Source: Nymphaea colorata
Lineage: Eukaryota > Streptophyta > Magnoliopsida > Nymphaeales > Nymphaeaceae
NCBI RefSeq assembly: GCF_008831285.2
Contig: NC_045143.1
Location: 12,327,214 to 12,391,213 of the forward strand
DNA length: 64,000 nucleotides
Reading direction: 5' to 3'
Shown here: positions 38,390 to 47,762 of the stretch, in pieces
Layout of the letters: each line of letters starts with the position of its first letter
Position numbering within the stretch: the first letter of the stretch is position 1
Program-made: the position numbers and the translations under genes
The notes under the pieces: model-generated
What the model was told of the DNA's origin: nothing
What the model saw: only the letters and a program-made list of their open reading frames with translations
The model's database searches: none

Positions 38390-39616
38390 TAAAATGATGA
38401 AAGTATTCCTCCAAGACATCTTTTTGTGCTCTCTTGAAGAATTTGAACTTGGAAAGGTATGCTCCCAACGTTGGAGAAGAAGAAGAGAAGAAGAGAAAAA
38501 TGCAAATTGAGGGTTAAGGAAAACTCTAAATCTTCAAAGTGAAGTATTAAAAATTCTCCAAGGGTTAGCCCATGCACAAGAGGAAAGATTATGGGGGTAT
38601 TTATAGATAGTTTGGGAACCAAAATTCAAAGTTTGAATTTTTTTGAATTTAACAAAATTTTCATGCGAATTTTAAGTATTTTTGAATAATTTTATTTTTT
38701 TTTTAATAGGTTTTGGCTAAGTGGAATTGGCCACTAGCCCTGCAAACACCCCTTTGGGGGTGTGGGCTATTGGCCACCCACCAGGTCGAAAATCGCCCCC
38801 AAAGGGGTGGCTTTTCATCAAAATGGGAAGCCTTGGCGTGCCAAGCATTGTGCCTAGCTCGCTACGCGAGCGCGCAGCGCACTGTGCTCATCAGCATGCA
38901 ACGTGTTGCGTGAAGTCTCGTTTGTGCACGGCGCGCGTTTGCATGGCCATGAGGTGTGCATGCCGGTGTGCGCTGCTCTTTTTTTTTCTTAAACAAAAAC
39001 AAGATAAAATGAAATAAATTATAATAAAATCTAATAAAATGCATACATAATAAATAAATAAAGGTTGTTTATATAAGAAACATAAAATAATTTTTTATTT
39101 AAAATGTGTAAAAAATGATTTTTATTACGAATGGGCAGTTTTGAGTGACTCTAGGCTCGTTTTAGAGCCGGATTAGGTTCAATTGGTCGCCAACACGCCT
39201 ACTGAGTGGTTCAAGCTCAAAAACATAATTTTGGTGTGAGGACGAGATATAAAACAAAAGGAAGTTTTGTGCATGCACGCGCGATGCTCAATAGTACCAA
39301 ATTTTGTTGTTTTGAACTCGATTTTGGGTTTGAGTTTGAAATGCTTGATTTGGATTTGAACTTGGGGTTTGAATCTAATTTGGATTCGAGAGTTTGATTA
39401 TGGATTTGAATCTCACGTCTGAAGTTGTGTTTTGAATTTGAATTTTGTGTTTGGTTTCAAACTAGGGTTTAGAAATTCATTTTGTATTGAATAGTCGCAA
39501 ATTTATTTTGGGTCTAGGATTGAGCCTGAAGCCTTGGAATTAAATCCAAATAAAATAATTGAAATTTGAATGAACATAAAATACAGCCCTTTCTTAAAAA
39601 ATTTGGGGTGATAACA
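38390..39616 (-). repeat. LTR-like promoter region (minus strand)
   Basis: On the minus strand the sequence starts TGTTATCACCCC at 39616, a typical Ty3/gypsy-style LTR start. About 1.0 kb later it has a clear TATA motif (CTATCTATAAATACCCCC, 38610-38593) followed by a pyrimidine-rich leader. The U3-like part includes a GC-rich block (38710-38990) with small hairpins. The right end of the LTR and any element body at lower coordinates (36.5-38.3 kb, AT-rich with GA repeats) could not be defined. No gag or pol was recognised. Confidence 0.45.
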
Positions 39617-40339
39617 CATGTGAATGAAGGTGAACATTTGTTAACCCCTTTGTGGACTACTTTATATGTTTAACAGGTTGTGACAGCAGCCCATTTGATT
39701 TAATGTTTTACTTACATAATAGGACAAATCATATACCAAACATATGCTAATATTGTTATGTTGCAAGTACATTAGGAGTCACATGCTAACAACATGGGCA
39801 GATATTTTCATTATTGAATTCATCTCAACGTTGCACATAGCCATAAACAGTAAGGATTTTGCTGACATGATGTGCTAAAAAATGGAAAAATTATGATGAC
39901 ATTCTAGCAAAAATCAGCTTAAATGACATTCAAAGTGGAACAAGTGACTGAAATGAGTTATGTGAATGGGGTAGGCATAAGGCCTGGCTGGCCCAATCTA
40001 GAGTCAGGCTCGAACTCAAGCTTGGGCTGACCCGACCATCAAGTTCCATCCCTACGCGCGACAATGTGAGAAAGCACCCATTAGGGTTCCTCTAGACCCA
40101 AATGACTTTTCATCCAAGAGTGTTTCCCAGGGAGTCAAATTCGACTTCAGTACTCAGTTAATGAATTTCAGAAGTGTGTTCTGAAATTTTCATCCTTGAC
40201 ATTTGGAGTTTGAAGATAATGCTGCCGACTTATTATTTTAACCATGTTTAATTGGTTATTATAGCCATTTATTTATACTATTCATGTGGGGGCTAATACA
40301 GTTCAATAAATAATTACTTTTGGGATAATTTATTAGCTT

Positions 40340-40560
40340 TACATAAGACTTAATCTTGTTTGATACAGTTGCACGAAGCATGTGAAAATTGATTATCATT
40401 TTGTTTGTAAAAAGTCGCTTAGCAGCAACTTATCCATCTATTTGTGCTGTCTTCTTCTCAAGTAGCTGATATATTGACTAAAGCTACTATGAGAAAGCAT
40501 GTTTTGCACTCTACAACCCAAACTTGAGCTCTGGTCTGACCCCCACCCTAAAAGTTGCAG
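40340..40560 (+). pseudogene. Ty1/copia RNase H C-terminal remnant
   Basis: With one or two frame changes the translation runs 'RSKHVKIDYHFVCKKSL', a serine-rich linker, 'VADILTKATMRKHVLHS', then a short tail. This is the conserved end of copia RNase H (the K-H-I-D-I.YHF.R block and the Q-A-D-.-.TK block). Nothing upstream in the window continues it, so it is an isolated fragment. An open frame at 40524-40736 begins at its end and is probably its 3' flank, not a gene. Confidence 0.75.
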
Positions 40561-40851
40561 GCCCTTATAATGGAACCATGTCCAATAGCAAAGATAATAA
40601 CATCCATCCTTACAACAGAGTGCTAATCTACCATAGTAATGAGAACAGCCATGGGACTATCAAAGACAATCAAGATGGTTGTTGTGCACCTCAAAATACA
40701 CGACTCCCCTTCCCAAGCCCAAGGGCGTCATGGTGACGGTATTTTCCAATAGCCTTTATAGGGGCATGATGATGAGAATCTTTTCGGAGGAGGTAATGAC
40801 TGTTCTAAGTACATGATGACAGTCCTTCCTAAGGGCTTAAGGAGAACCTGG

Positions 40852-40888
40852 CTCAAGCGTAACAAAGAGGCTCAAGTGTAACAAAGAG
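40852..40888. repeat. 18-bp tandem repeat, two copies
   Basis: 'ggctcaagtgtaacaaag' is preceded by a near-identical copy. It lies between the copia scrap and the gypsy element; no function is inferred. Confidence 0.8.
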
Positions 40889-41080
40889 ATTAAAACATAT
40901 AGATGCTGATAGGCAACCATATACGTGCCTTATAACTGAAGGAAAAAAGCATGAAGAGTAACATCAACTTTTTCTTCCCTGGATGTAGGCAACAAGCCAA
41001 ACGACTTGAATCATGGTGCGCCTCCATATAGAGGTGAGCTCAACAATGACATATATATATATATATATATATATGCACAT

Positions 41081-41404
41081 TGATACAGTGTAGTTTAGTA
41101 GCAGATTGAATCCCAGATGTGGATCCAGTTAGGCTTTGGATTTGGTTTTATTTGGCATTGATGTTCTTTAGTGTTTGAACTTTGTTACTCTTTTGTTCAG
41201 TGGGTCCGAGATCCAATTCGGATCTAGGGCCTAGGCCTATTAACAATGGTCTTTTTCTTTTGTTTAAGATTAATTGATGATCAAGGAAACCTTATTTTTC
41301 CTTTGTTGTTGAATTTCTCCTCCTGTTCCATGTTTTTCCCTTCATTCTTTGCTTTTTGGTGCTTTTTTCATGGGCGATTAGAGAGAGAAACTCTAATCAC
41401 TACA
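41081..41404 (+). repeat. 5' LTR of the gypsy element
   Basis: Starts TGATACAGTGTAG and ends AATCACTACA, six bases before the primer-binding site. It aligns along its length with 46361-46622, including 'ttatttggcattgatgttct' and the 'tctagggcctaggcct' region. The 5' copy has about 60 extra bases near 41270-41320. Confidence 0.85.
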
Positions 41405-41410
41405 TCGGAT

Positions 41411-41428
41411 TGGTGTCAGAGCCCAGGC
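41411..41428 (+). other. Primer-binding site, initiator Met-tRNA type
   Basis: TGGTGTCAGAGCCCAGGC lies just inside the 5' LTR. It differs by one base from TGGTATCAGAGC, the common plant PBS complementary to initiator tRNA-Met. Its position confirms the LTR end and the plus orientation. Confidence 0.85.
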
Positions 41429-41447
41429 TGCTGCCTAGATTTTTGTG

Positions 41448-42137
41448 ATGTCTGGGAATCCAAAGGATGATCCGGCATTGGAAGAAGTCTCCAGTGAGGA
41501 GATTGAAAATAAGAAAAATAAAAAAAGTTCAACTAAGATTAGGTGATGATACTGATTAGCACGATGACCCAAATGTAAGAAAATATGCTGCAGATTAATA
41601 AAAATCTGGATGGATTTGCAAGAAAGATGGACAAATTCGATGAATGGAAGAAGAAATTAGAAAAACAGCCAGCCAAGATTGTACAACAAGCGGTTGTTTG
41701 GAATGTGGTCAAACCCTGCCTGATGCAGCAGCGGGACAGATTTCAGGCCTACCGCTAGATACTGGTGCTGCCAAACTTCACCTAACCACCACCGGACTTT
41801 GTTGCACCGACCAGCGACGCTTCTGCTCTCCCTTCGGCTGGAAATTTCCCACAAGGTACTACAAGTCCCCTTCTTGTTGCCCCTAACACTATGGAGATTT
41901 TATTTGTTGGACTTCCCTGCACCGACCAGTGACGTTTATGCTTTCCCTTTGATCGTTGGAAACTTCCCTACTAGGCTACTACAGATCCGCTTCTTATTGC
42001 CTCTAACACCAAAGAGATTTTGCCTTCTGCCTTTCCTGGAGACCATTGTCCCTAGTCAGTGCCCACCAGTTGGATGGTCGCCATCTGCCTCCATGGCTCC
42101 CAACTTCGGCACCACCCCTGGTGGATGCTCAAAATGA
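41448..42137 (+). pseudogene. gag remnant of the gypsy element
   Basis: From an ATG at 41448 ('MSGNPKDDPALEEVSSEEIEN...') the frame runs to a stop near 41545. The reading then continues with shifts as a Met/Gln-rich coil ('LDGFARKMDKFDEWKKKLEKQ'), reaching proline-rich sequence after 41740. The normal gag core and zinc knuckle are missing. The segment 41801-42040 is a two-copy tandem repeat. The ORF at 41799-42137 (112 codons) is one frame of that repeat and unlikely to be a separate gene. Confidence 0.6.
41801..42040 (+). repeat. ~120-bp tandem repeat in gag, two copies
   Basis: Copy 1 (41801-41920) and copy 2 (41921-42040) share 'gcaccgaccag.gacg.tt.tgct', 'ttcccac/t.aggctactac' and 'aacacca..gagattttg'. 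The length is about 40 codons, so the duplication keeps frame. The encoded peptide is rich in proline, leucine and phenylalanine and looks like a spacer, not an enzyme. Confidence 0.85.
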
Positions 42138-42149
42138 GTCAAAGACTGA

Positions 42150-42338
42150 CTCTAACACCAATGAAGAGGTTGTCATATATGATGGTGAGAACATCTATAA
42201 CCTCTTATTTTGTGTCATGTCTTAGCAACCCCAAGACTCTATCTTAAGTGGTTGCGAAACAACATTTTAGGATAAAATGTCATTTTGAAGGGCATGTATG
42301 TAGTGTCATAATGGATCGTGTGAAAATATGGTTTCTCA
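42150..42338 (+). pseudogene. Retropepsin-like protease, left part
   Basis: With frame shifts this reads like the gypsy aspartic-protease entry: a 'CHFEGHVCSVIMD' strand, then 'GSCENMVS', the region of the catalytic D-S/G-G motif. The reading stops at the hAT insertion (42339) and resumes at 45703. The active-site segment itself is degraded ('MDRV'). Confidence 0.7.
42331..42338 (+). repeat. hAT target-site duplication, left copy
   Basis: GTTTCTCA, identical to 45703-45710. It belongs to the codons of the gypsy protease. Confidence 0.9.
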
Positions 42339-43208
42339 CTATATAACACGGGTGGAGCAGTACTTGCACTGTATCGATACAACAATGATACGGGTATGGG
42401 TAGGCACTCAAGTACGTACGGGTATGGTTAACATACCCGAGTACCTATCCATCCATTTTCGGACTCCATCAGCTTTGACTGAGTCTAAAAATGTCCACAG
42501 TTAGGGTTTACATTTTTATTTTTTAACGTTAAATGAAAACATTAAAGAATAAACACAAACCCCTCGACGGTTCTGCATTTTCCCCACAGCAGCCAATGGC
42601 AGCAGCAAGATCGATTCCAGCAATTCTCCAGTGAATGGTGACTTCTCCGGCGAAGGGCGATGCCTTTTTAAATGTTAAAGAGAAGCGAAATGCAATGCGG
42701 TAGCGAAGCCCTCAACAGTTTTTGCAATTCACCCACAGCGACCAACGGCAACAAGCTCCGCTTAGGCGGACAACAACTTCTTCATCGAGTGGTGACCTCT
42801 CTGATGACCGACGATTTCTCTGGCGAAGGATGACACCTTTTTTAATGTTAAAAATAACCAAAACGCAACAAAGTCCTCGACCACAACGACTGAAATATGG
42901 TTCTCCATCGCCTGATTTGGGCGTTTTTTTCTCTAACCAACATTTAAGCATCTTATTTCTCCGGCAACCTTCACCCATTGTCCGACAGCCTCTCCCATTG
43001 ACCGGTGGCAGGTATTTTCATCCTTCGTCGAGTTTTTTTTACACGGTTTGTGTGTTTTCCTAGACTGTTGTGGATAATCTGATTTTTGTGTTTTTCTGGT
43101 TGCCTGATTTGAGCATGCACTTATGTGATATAGCTCCAACAGCTGCACTATTTTCATGTGGCAGTTGCAGACTAGCAGAGCTACACAATTTTTTTTACAA
43201 GCTTAAAT

Positions 43209-45522
43209 ATGGCAAGCAGTAGCAGTAGTGTCAATATCGTTGCTCTAGTAGAAATGGATTCATCTCAGCCTCTTTGGTGCTACGTGACTAAACTAGGAAA
43301 AGCTAGTGGTGGTGGTGAGAATATGTTTTTTCTTGTAATTTTGCTAATATACATTTTACTGGCTCTTATACGAGTTGCAAGACACATTTATTGCATATCA
43401 AATGCCATGGAATTAGAGGTTGCGAAAAAATTAGCAAAGAATCGATGAAGGAATTGAAAAAAGAACAAGATGCAGCCGAGGCGAAAAAAATTCAACTAAG
43501 TCAAGTGAACTATATGTTCCTCGTTATGCTATTGAAGGAGGTGAAGATGCTTCAAAGAACAGAAAAATGAGCATGGGGATGGGACTTACCAAAACAATAG
43601 AACAAGCATTCAAAAATATGGGAAGGGCGGAGATGGATAGAAGGATTGGAATGTTCTTTTTTGCAAGTTCACTTCCTTTTAATGTAGTCAGACATCCTTA
43701 TTGAAAAGATATTGTTACAAGTTTGGCTAATAGGCTAATAGCAGTTTGGTTGGTTATGTACCCATGAGTTCAATGAAATTGAGAATCGTAATTTTTGGAG
43801 AAGAAAAAGCAAACATCGAAAAATTATTAGAGAAAAAGAAATTTTCATGGACACAATATGAAATATTCATTGTTTCTGGCGGATGGACTGATATACAAAG
43901 ACGGCAACTGATAAATTTTATTGCTTATTCACTTAATGGACCAATCTTTTTGAAGAGTGTTGATGCATCTGGGGAGTATAAAGATGCTGAGTATTTAAAA
44001 GGGCCATTTATAGAAGTCATCAAAGACGTGGGTGAAGACAATATTGTGCAATTTATTACTGATAATGCTCCAGTTTGTGAACAAGCAGAGATGAATTTGG
44101 CAAGTGATTCCAAGTATAGTCACATACTCTGGACTCTTTGTGTGGCACGCAGTATAAATCTAGCACTTAAAATGTGTTTGCAATCCATCAAAGAAGATGC
44201 AAACATTGTTAAATTGTGTTCATAGATTGAAGAGCTTGAGCATGATATCAGAAACATTAGAAATTTTGTTGTAAACCACTACAATACTCTTGCTATATTT
44301 AATAACCTGATTTGAAATTATTAGCGTAGCAGAGACTTGTGTTGCATCCATTATTGTAATGATGACAAAAATAAGGCAGGTGACACATGCATTAACACTT
44401 ATGGTGACTGACAATGATTGAGAGTTTTATTGGACTGATGACATTGTGAAGGTTCAAGAAATTAAAAAATGTATTTTATATGATGAATGATGGGATAAGA
44501 TAACATATTTTTTGCAATTTATAGAGTCTATTTCTAAGAGAAGTTGATAAAGAAGAGCCTATGCTTCATAGAGTTTATGATATGTAGGATAACATTATTG
44601 AAAAAATTCAAAACATCATTTTTAGACATAAAAAGAAAAATGTTGCATTTGATGATTCTAAGTGTTTTTATCATATGCATAAAATTTTAGTAAGAAGATG
44701 GAATATAAACAATAACCCTTTGCACATATGGCACTCTCCTTAAATCCCAAATATGATGGAAAAACATGGTTGACAAGAGGTAATGGTTGTGTTCCTCCTA
44801 ATCGAGATTCAAAAATATCGAATAATAGGAAGATATATTTGAGAAAACTATTTTCTGATTCTCATCAATTGAAGATAATGAATAGTGAGTTTGCAAGCTT
44901 CTTTGATAGAAGAAGTGACTCATTGCAAGGTGCAATGGCAAGAGATGAAGAAGATCCTGTTAATTGGTGGATATGTTTCAATGCTAAATCTTCAACAACT
45001 TGTGTTGAAGTTATTATCTCAACCTACAACCTCTTATTGTTGTGAAAGAAACTGGAGCACTTATTCTCAAATTCACAACATTAAGAGAAATAAGCTAACT
45101 AGTAAGTGAGCAAAAGATTTAGTTTATGTCCACTCCAACCTATGCTTACTTTCATGTACTTCAGATGATTACAGGTATTTCTTTCTTTATCTTTGATATG
45201 TATACCTATGTATATTATATTGGTTGTTTAAAGTTAATATTAACTTAAATCGTATTGGTTTTACAGGTATTTCTTTCTTTATCTTTGATATGTATACATA
45301 TGTATATTATATTGGTTGTTTAAAGTTAACATTAACTTAAATCGTATTGGTTTTGTTGCAACTTGCAGTTCATGATCATCCAAGCATTGGGATGTTAACC
45401 CAGAGGACGTTGATGTAGAACTTGAAGGAGAACATGATTTGCATGTTCTTAATATGGACCTTACAAAACATGTTGTTCCTTCTAATCTTGATGATGCAAC
45501 TGAGGAGAATCAACAAAGCTGA
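43209..45522 (+). pseudogene. hAT transposase (BED finger, DUF659, C-terminal dimer region)
   Basis: Pieces in order: 43209-43448 starts 'MASSSSSVNIVALVEMDSSQPLWCYVTKL', the lead-in of a BED-finger domain. In the next frame it reads 'FSCNF...GSYT...HLLHIKCHGIRGCEKI', a BED-like zinc finger with at least one ligand lost. 43672-43700 reads 'LPFNVVR'. 43746-44225 (159 codons) is the DUF659/hAT core with 'SGGWTDIQRRQLINFI', 'FLKSVDASGEYKDAEYL' and 'FITDNAP'. 44728-45109 holds 'LNPKYDGKTW', and in another frame 'CCERNWSTYSQIHNIKRNKL', the hAT C-terminal signature. The last exon, 45369-45522, is acidic ('WDVNPEDVDVELEGEHDLHVLNMDL...') and ends TGA. Stops between pieces (44226-44727) make it non-functional. 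Confidence 0.85.
45171..45354 (+). repeat. 92-bp tandem duplication in the last hAT intron
   Basis: Unit 1 is 45171-45262 and unit 2 is 45263-45354; they differ by only a few bases. Each begins ACAG|GTATTTC, so the apparent splice donor of the last transposase intron is copied. The acceptor (CAACTTGCAG, ending at 45368) is single. Confidence 0.9.
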
Positions 45523-45593
45523 TATATTTTGTATGTTAATTACTTTCATACTTTGTTTAGTAGTATTCATAAGTTTTGGATCATGATTTATTA

Positions 45594-45596
<3 letters not shown>

Positions 45597-45629
<33 letters not shown>
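45597..45629. repeat. (TG)n microsatellite near the hAT right end
   Basis: TG tract of about 16 units, followed by GGCCGTACCC subterminal-type sequence. Confidence 0.95.
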
Positions 45630-45632
<3 letters not shown>

Positions 45633-45702
45633 GCCGTACCCCCACACCCAAGCTTTTTGAAAATGGTTTGCACCGGCACCCGTACCCGTACCTATGTGAT
45701 AA

Positions 45703-45710
45703 GTTTCTCA
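45703..45710 (+). repeat. hAT target-site duplication, right copy
   Basis: GTTTCTCA, identical to 42331-42338. The host protease frame continues directly after it. Confidence 0.9.
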
Positions 45711-46010
45711 ATATATAGTTGATAAGTTAAACTTAGAGAGTGAGGAACTACCCCATCCTTATTAGTTGTGGTTTAAGAAGGAAAATGAAGTCCCTATCAC
45801 CCATACGTACTTAGTGAAAATTTCCATGGGAAACTACTAACATGATAAGGTTTGGTGTGGCAAAAGGGCTATGACTGCCAGTCATATTTTATTAGGACAT
45901 TTGAGGTAGTATGTCTGTACGACTATTCACAATGGTCACAGAAACACTTATGGTTTCAAGTTTAGAGGGGAAAAAGATTGTTCTGCTACCTAGTAGGGAG
46001 TTTAGTTCCA
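45703..46010 (+). pseudogene. Retropepsin-like protease, right part
   Basis: After the hAT and its target duplication the frame continues in the style of gypsy protease C-termini: 'VDKLNLESEELPHPY', 'WFKKENEVPITHTYLVKISMG', 'DKVWC', 'MTASHILLGH' and 'HNGHRNTYGFKF'. Leaving out the hAT and one 8-bp copy brings left and right parts into the same frame, which is strong evidence for the nesting. Later stops show it is dead. Confidence 0.8.
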
Positions 46011-46111
46011 TTAGAGGGAAGGATTCTGATAAGGCATCAAACATTGTCGGTCTATCTTATAGAGATTATCATGATTGATTGGCGGGTTTATTAGTTATTA
46101 CCCTATTGTAA

Positions 46112-46360
46112 ATGAAACATGAGACTTACAATGTGCTCAGAACGGTCACATGCCCTGGTAGAACCTTGTCGACAACTCATGCAGGTGATGCACTTCTAGT
46201 AGTAGATTTTGTTTCAATACTACTTTCGCAAGTCGGGGACACCTGTGCACCTACGCACGGTGGCCCAAAGGGCAATCTCTACATCGCGGCTCACCTGTAT
46301 AACGACAGCACTATCTCATTCATCAAGATTCACGAGCCAAATGTTTCGACCCAGGGAGAA
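46112..46360 (+). pseudogene. Gypsy internal 3' end after a large deletion
   Basis: An 83-codon frame (46112-46363) with no family match crosses this part. In another frame the last codons read 'FTSQMFRPRENDVV', as in the C-terminus of gypsy polyproteins ('...F.PGENDV'), next to the purine tract and 3' LTR. The RT/RNase H/integrase genes that should lie between 46010 and here are gone. The open frame is probably residual. Confidence 0.5.
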
Positions 46361-46622
46361 TGATGTAGTGTGGTCTAGTGGTAGGTCGGATCGCATATTC
46401 AGATTTAGTTAAGCTTTGTAGTTCGTTTTATTTGGCATTGATGTTCTGGAGGTTTTGGACTTTTTTGTTTAGTAGATCTGATATCCAATTCAGACTAGGG
46501 CTTAGGCCTCTTAAAAAGACCTATTTTCTTTTGTTTAGTACTATAATAATGCTTTTCCCTTCGTTCTTTGTTTTCTAGTGTTTTTTCTCGTGTGGATTAG
46601 AGTGAAGAACCATAATCACTAT
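46361..46622 (+). repeat. 3' LTR of the gypsy element
   Basis: Starts TGATGTAGTGTGG after the purine tract CCAGGGAGAA and ends near ATAATCACTATA, where it merges into (TA)n. It corresponds to 41081-41404 but is shorter and heavily mutated. Confidence 0.85.
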
Positions 46623-46635
46623 ATATATATATATA

Positions 46636-46834
46636 AATGTTTGTGTGTGCATGTTTGCATTTGTACAATCAGCCGTAACCCACCTCTGGAGGATATATAT
46701 ATATATATATATAATATTTGTGTGTGCATGTTTGCGTTTGTACAATCAGCGGTAACCCACCTCTGGAGGATATATATAATGTTTGTGTGTCCATGTTTGC
46801 ATTTGTACAATCAGCCGTAACCCACCTCTGGAGG
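46636..46834. repeat. Minisatellite, three ~54-bp copies separated by (TA)n
   Basis: Copies at 46638-46692, 46717-46770 and 46780-46834 contain 'gtttgtgtg.gcatgtttgc', 'tttgtacaatcag' and 'gtaacccacctctggagga'. They are joined by TA tracts of different lengths. The array starts about 15 bases beyond the 3' LTR of the gypsy element. Small frames across it (46578-46820, both strands) are repeat artefacts. Confidence 0.9.
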
Positions 46835-46839
46835 ACACA

Positions 46840-47762
46840 TGCTAAGACTTTGACACAAGTAACAGTGTGTATCCTTTTAGCCATCTGAAGCATGTATTTC
46901 CTTAGTGCATCGTGGACAAGCTGACCTTTTTCCTGGGGATTTTTTGGCTTCCTAGGACCTTTCATCTATTAAATGCGGTGATCAAGTACGGATGCATAGG
47001 AACCGGTAAAAATCTCTCTTCTCCTTCCTCTTCTTCTTCTTGCTCTTCTATTTTTCAACAGGGAACTGTTGCTGCCTCTCTGCTTGCAATCTGGAGCCGC
47101 TGTTGAACATATTGTGCAGGCGACGACTTTCTTCATGCCTCCAATCCACTGCCACTTCACTTGATCCAACATTATGACCGAGCTTTTTTCTTTTTCTAGA
47201 AGTAAATTTGAATGATATTGACATTCGTTACACCTGGTTAGTCTCGTTGCATGAACCGCAGAAACTGCTGTGCCCAATCAATCTGGTTATCCTCATCGCA
47301 CTCATTATTGTAGCGGAGTACCATACGTTTTCTTCCTAGGTGCCATGCTCCTCTGTTACTATCTGAATCTTCCAGTTCATGTGCATAAATTTTCATAATC
47401 TTTTATCCCTGGATTTGAGCATTAAAGTTTTTTTTAGTGGCATGAACTGAGTCAATGTCCGACCAGTACAACTGATACTATATCAGTATAGTATCACGCA
47501 CAATCTATCTTGCACACGTCAAAGCATAGGGGTTCTAGTGTAAGATTCATGCCAGCTGTGCTCAAACTTGAGACTTATTGAGGTCAGGCACTTGTCTTTG
47601 GCTGCTCTATAATAATGGAATACCTAGGCTTTGAATGTAGAATGTATCTCTTAGGTTATGTTATCTTTTCCTGACAGAAAACTTGCTCTCCTCCATATTC
47701 TTCAGCCACATAGACGCCTTTACACTTATTGCATTTATGACCTCTTATATTTGCATGTCTAG
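46840..47762. other. Stretch before the amidase exons, no gene seen
   Basis: Upstream amidase exons would be expected here or further left, but no amidase signature (GSS-type serine loop or the preceding helices) could be read on either strand. The pyrimidine run at 47010-47055 followed by CAACAG could be a splice acceptor. The sequence after it has an early stop and no family resemblance. Confidence 0.5.

Larger units (their letters stand above)
42339..45702 (+). mobile_element. hAT DNA transposon (degenerate, about 3.4 kb)
   Basis: It is inserted in the protease region of the gypsy element and bounded by the perfect 8-bp direct repeat GTTTCTCA (42331-42338 and 45703-45710), the target-duplication length of hAT elements. 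Subterminal sequence on both sides is built of GGGTA(T/C)GGGTA-like words (42399-42440; inverse form at 45670-45692). The outer inverted repeats are too mutated to define. Inside is a plus-strand transposase gene in pieces (43209-45522). GC-richer leader sequence lies at 42560-43060. Its small overlapping frames are shadows. Confidence 0.9.
41081..46622 (+). mobile_element. Non-autonomous Ty3/gypsy LTR element carrying a nested hAT
   Basis: The two ends share an LTR (41081-41404 and 46361-46622). Between them, in order, lie a Met-tRNA-type primer site, a gag start, a retropepsin-like protease region, the last codons of a polyprotein and a purine tract (46353-46360). Reverse transcriptase, RNase H and integrase are absent: protease sequence stops near 46000 and only the extreme C-terminus reappears near 46310-46360. 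A 3364-bp hAT transposon (42339-45702) interrupts the protease. The LTRs are strongly diverged and the 3' copy is shorter, so the element is old. Both outer flanks are (TA)n, so the target may have been a TA microsatellite. No clean target duplication can be read. Confidence 0.85.

Noticed and set aside
46578-46965. Frames of 63-98 codons on both strands
   Set aside because: Translations of the minisatellite and its TA tracts.
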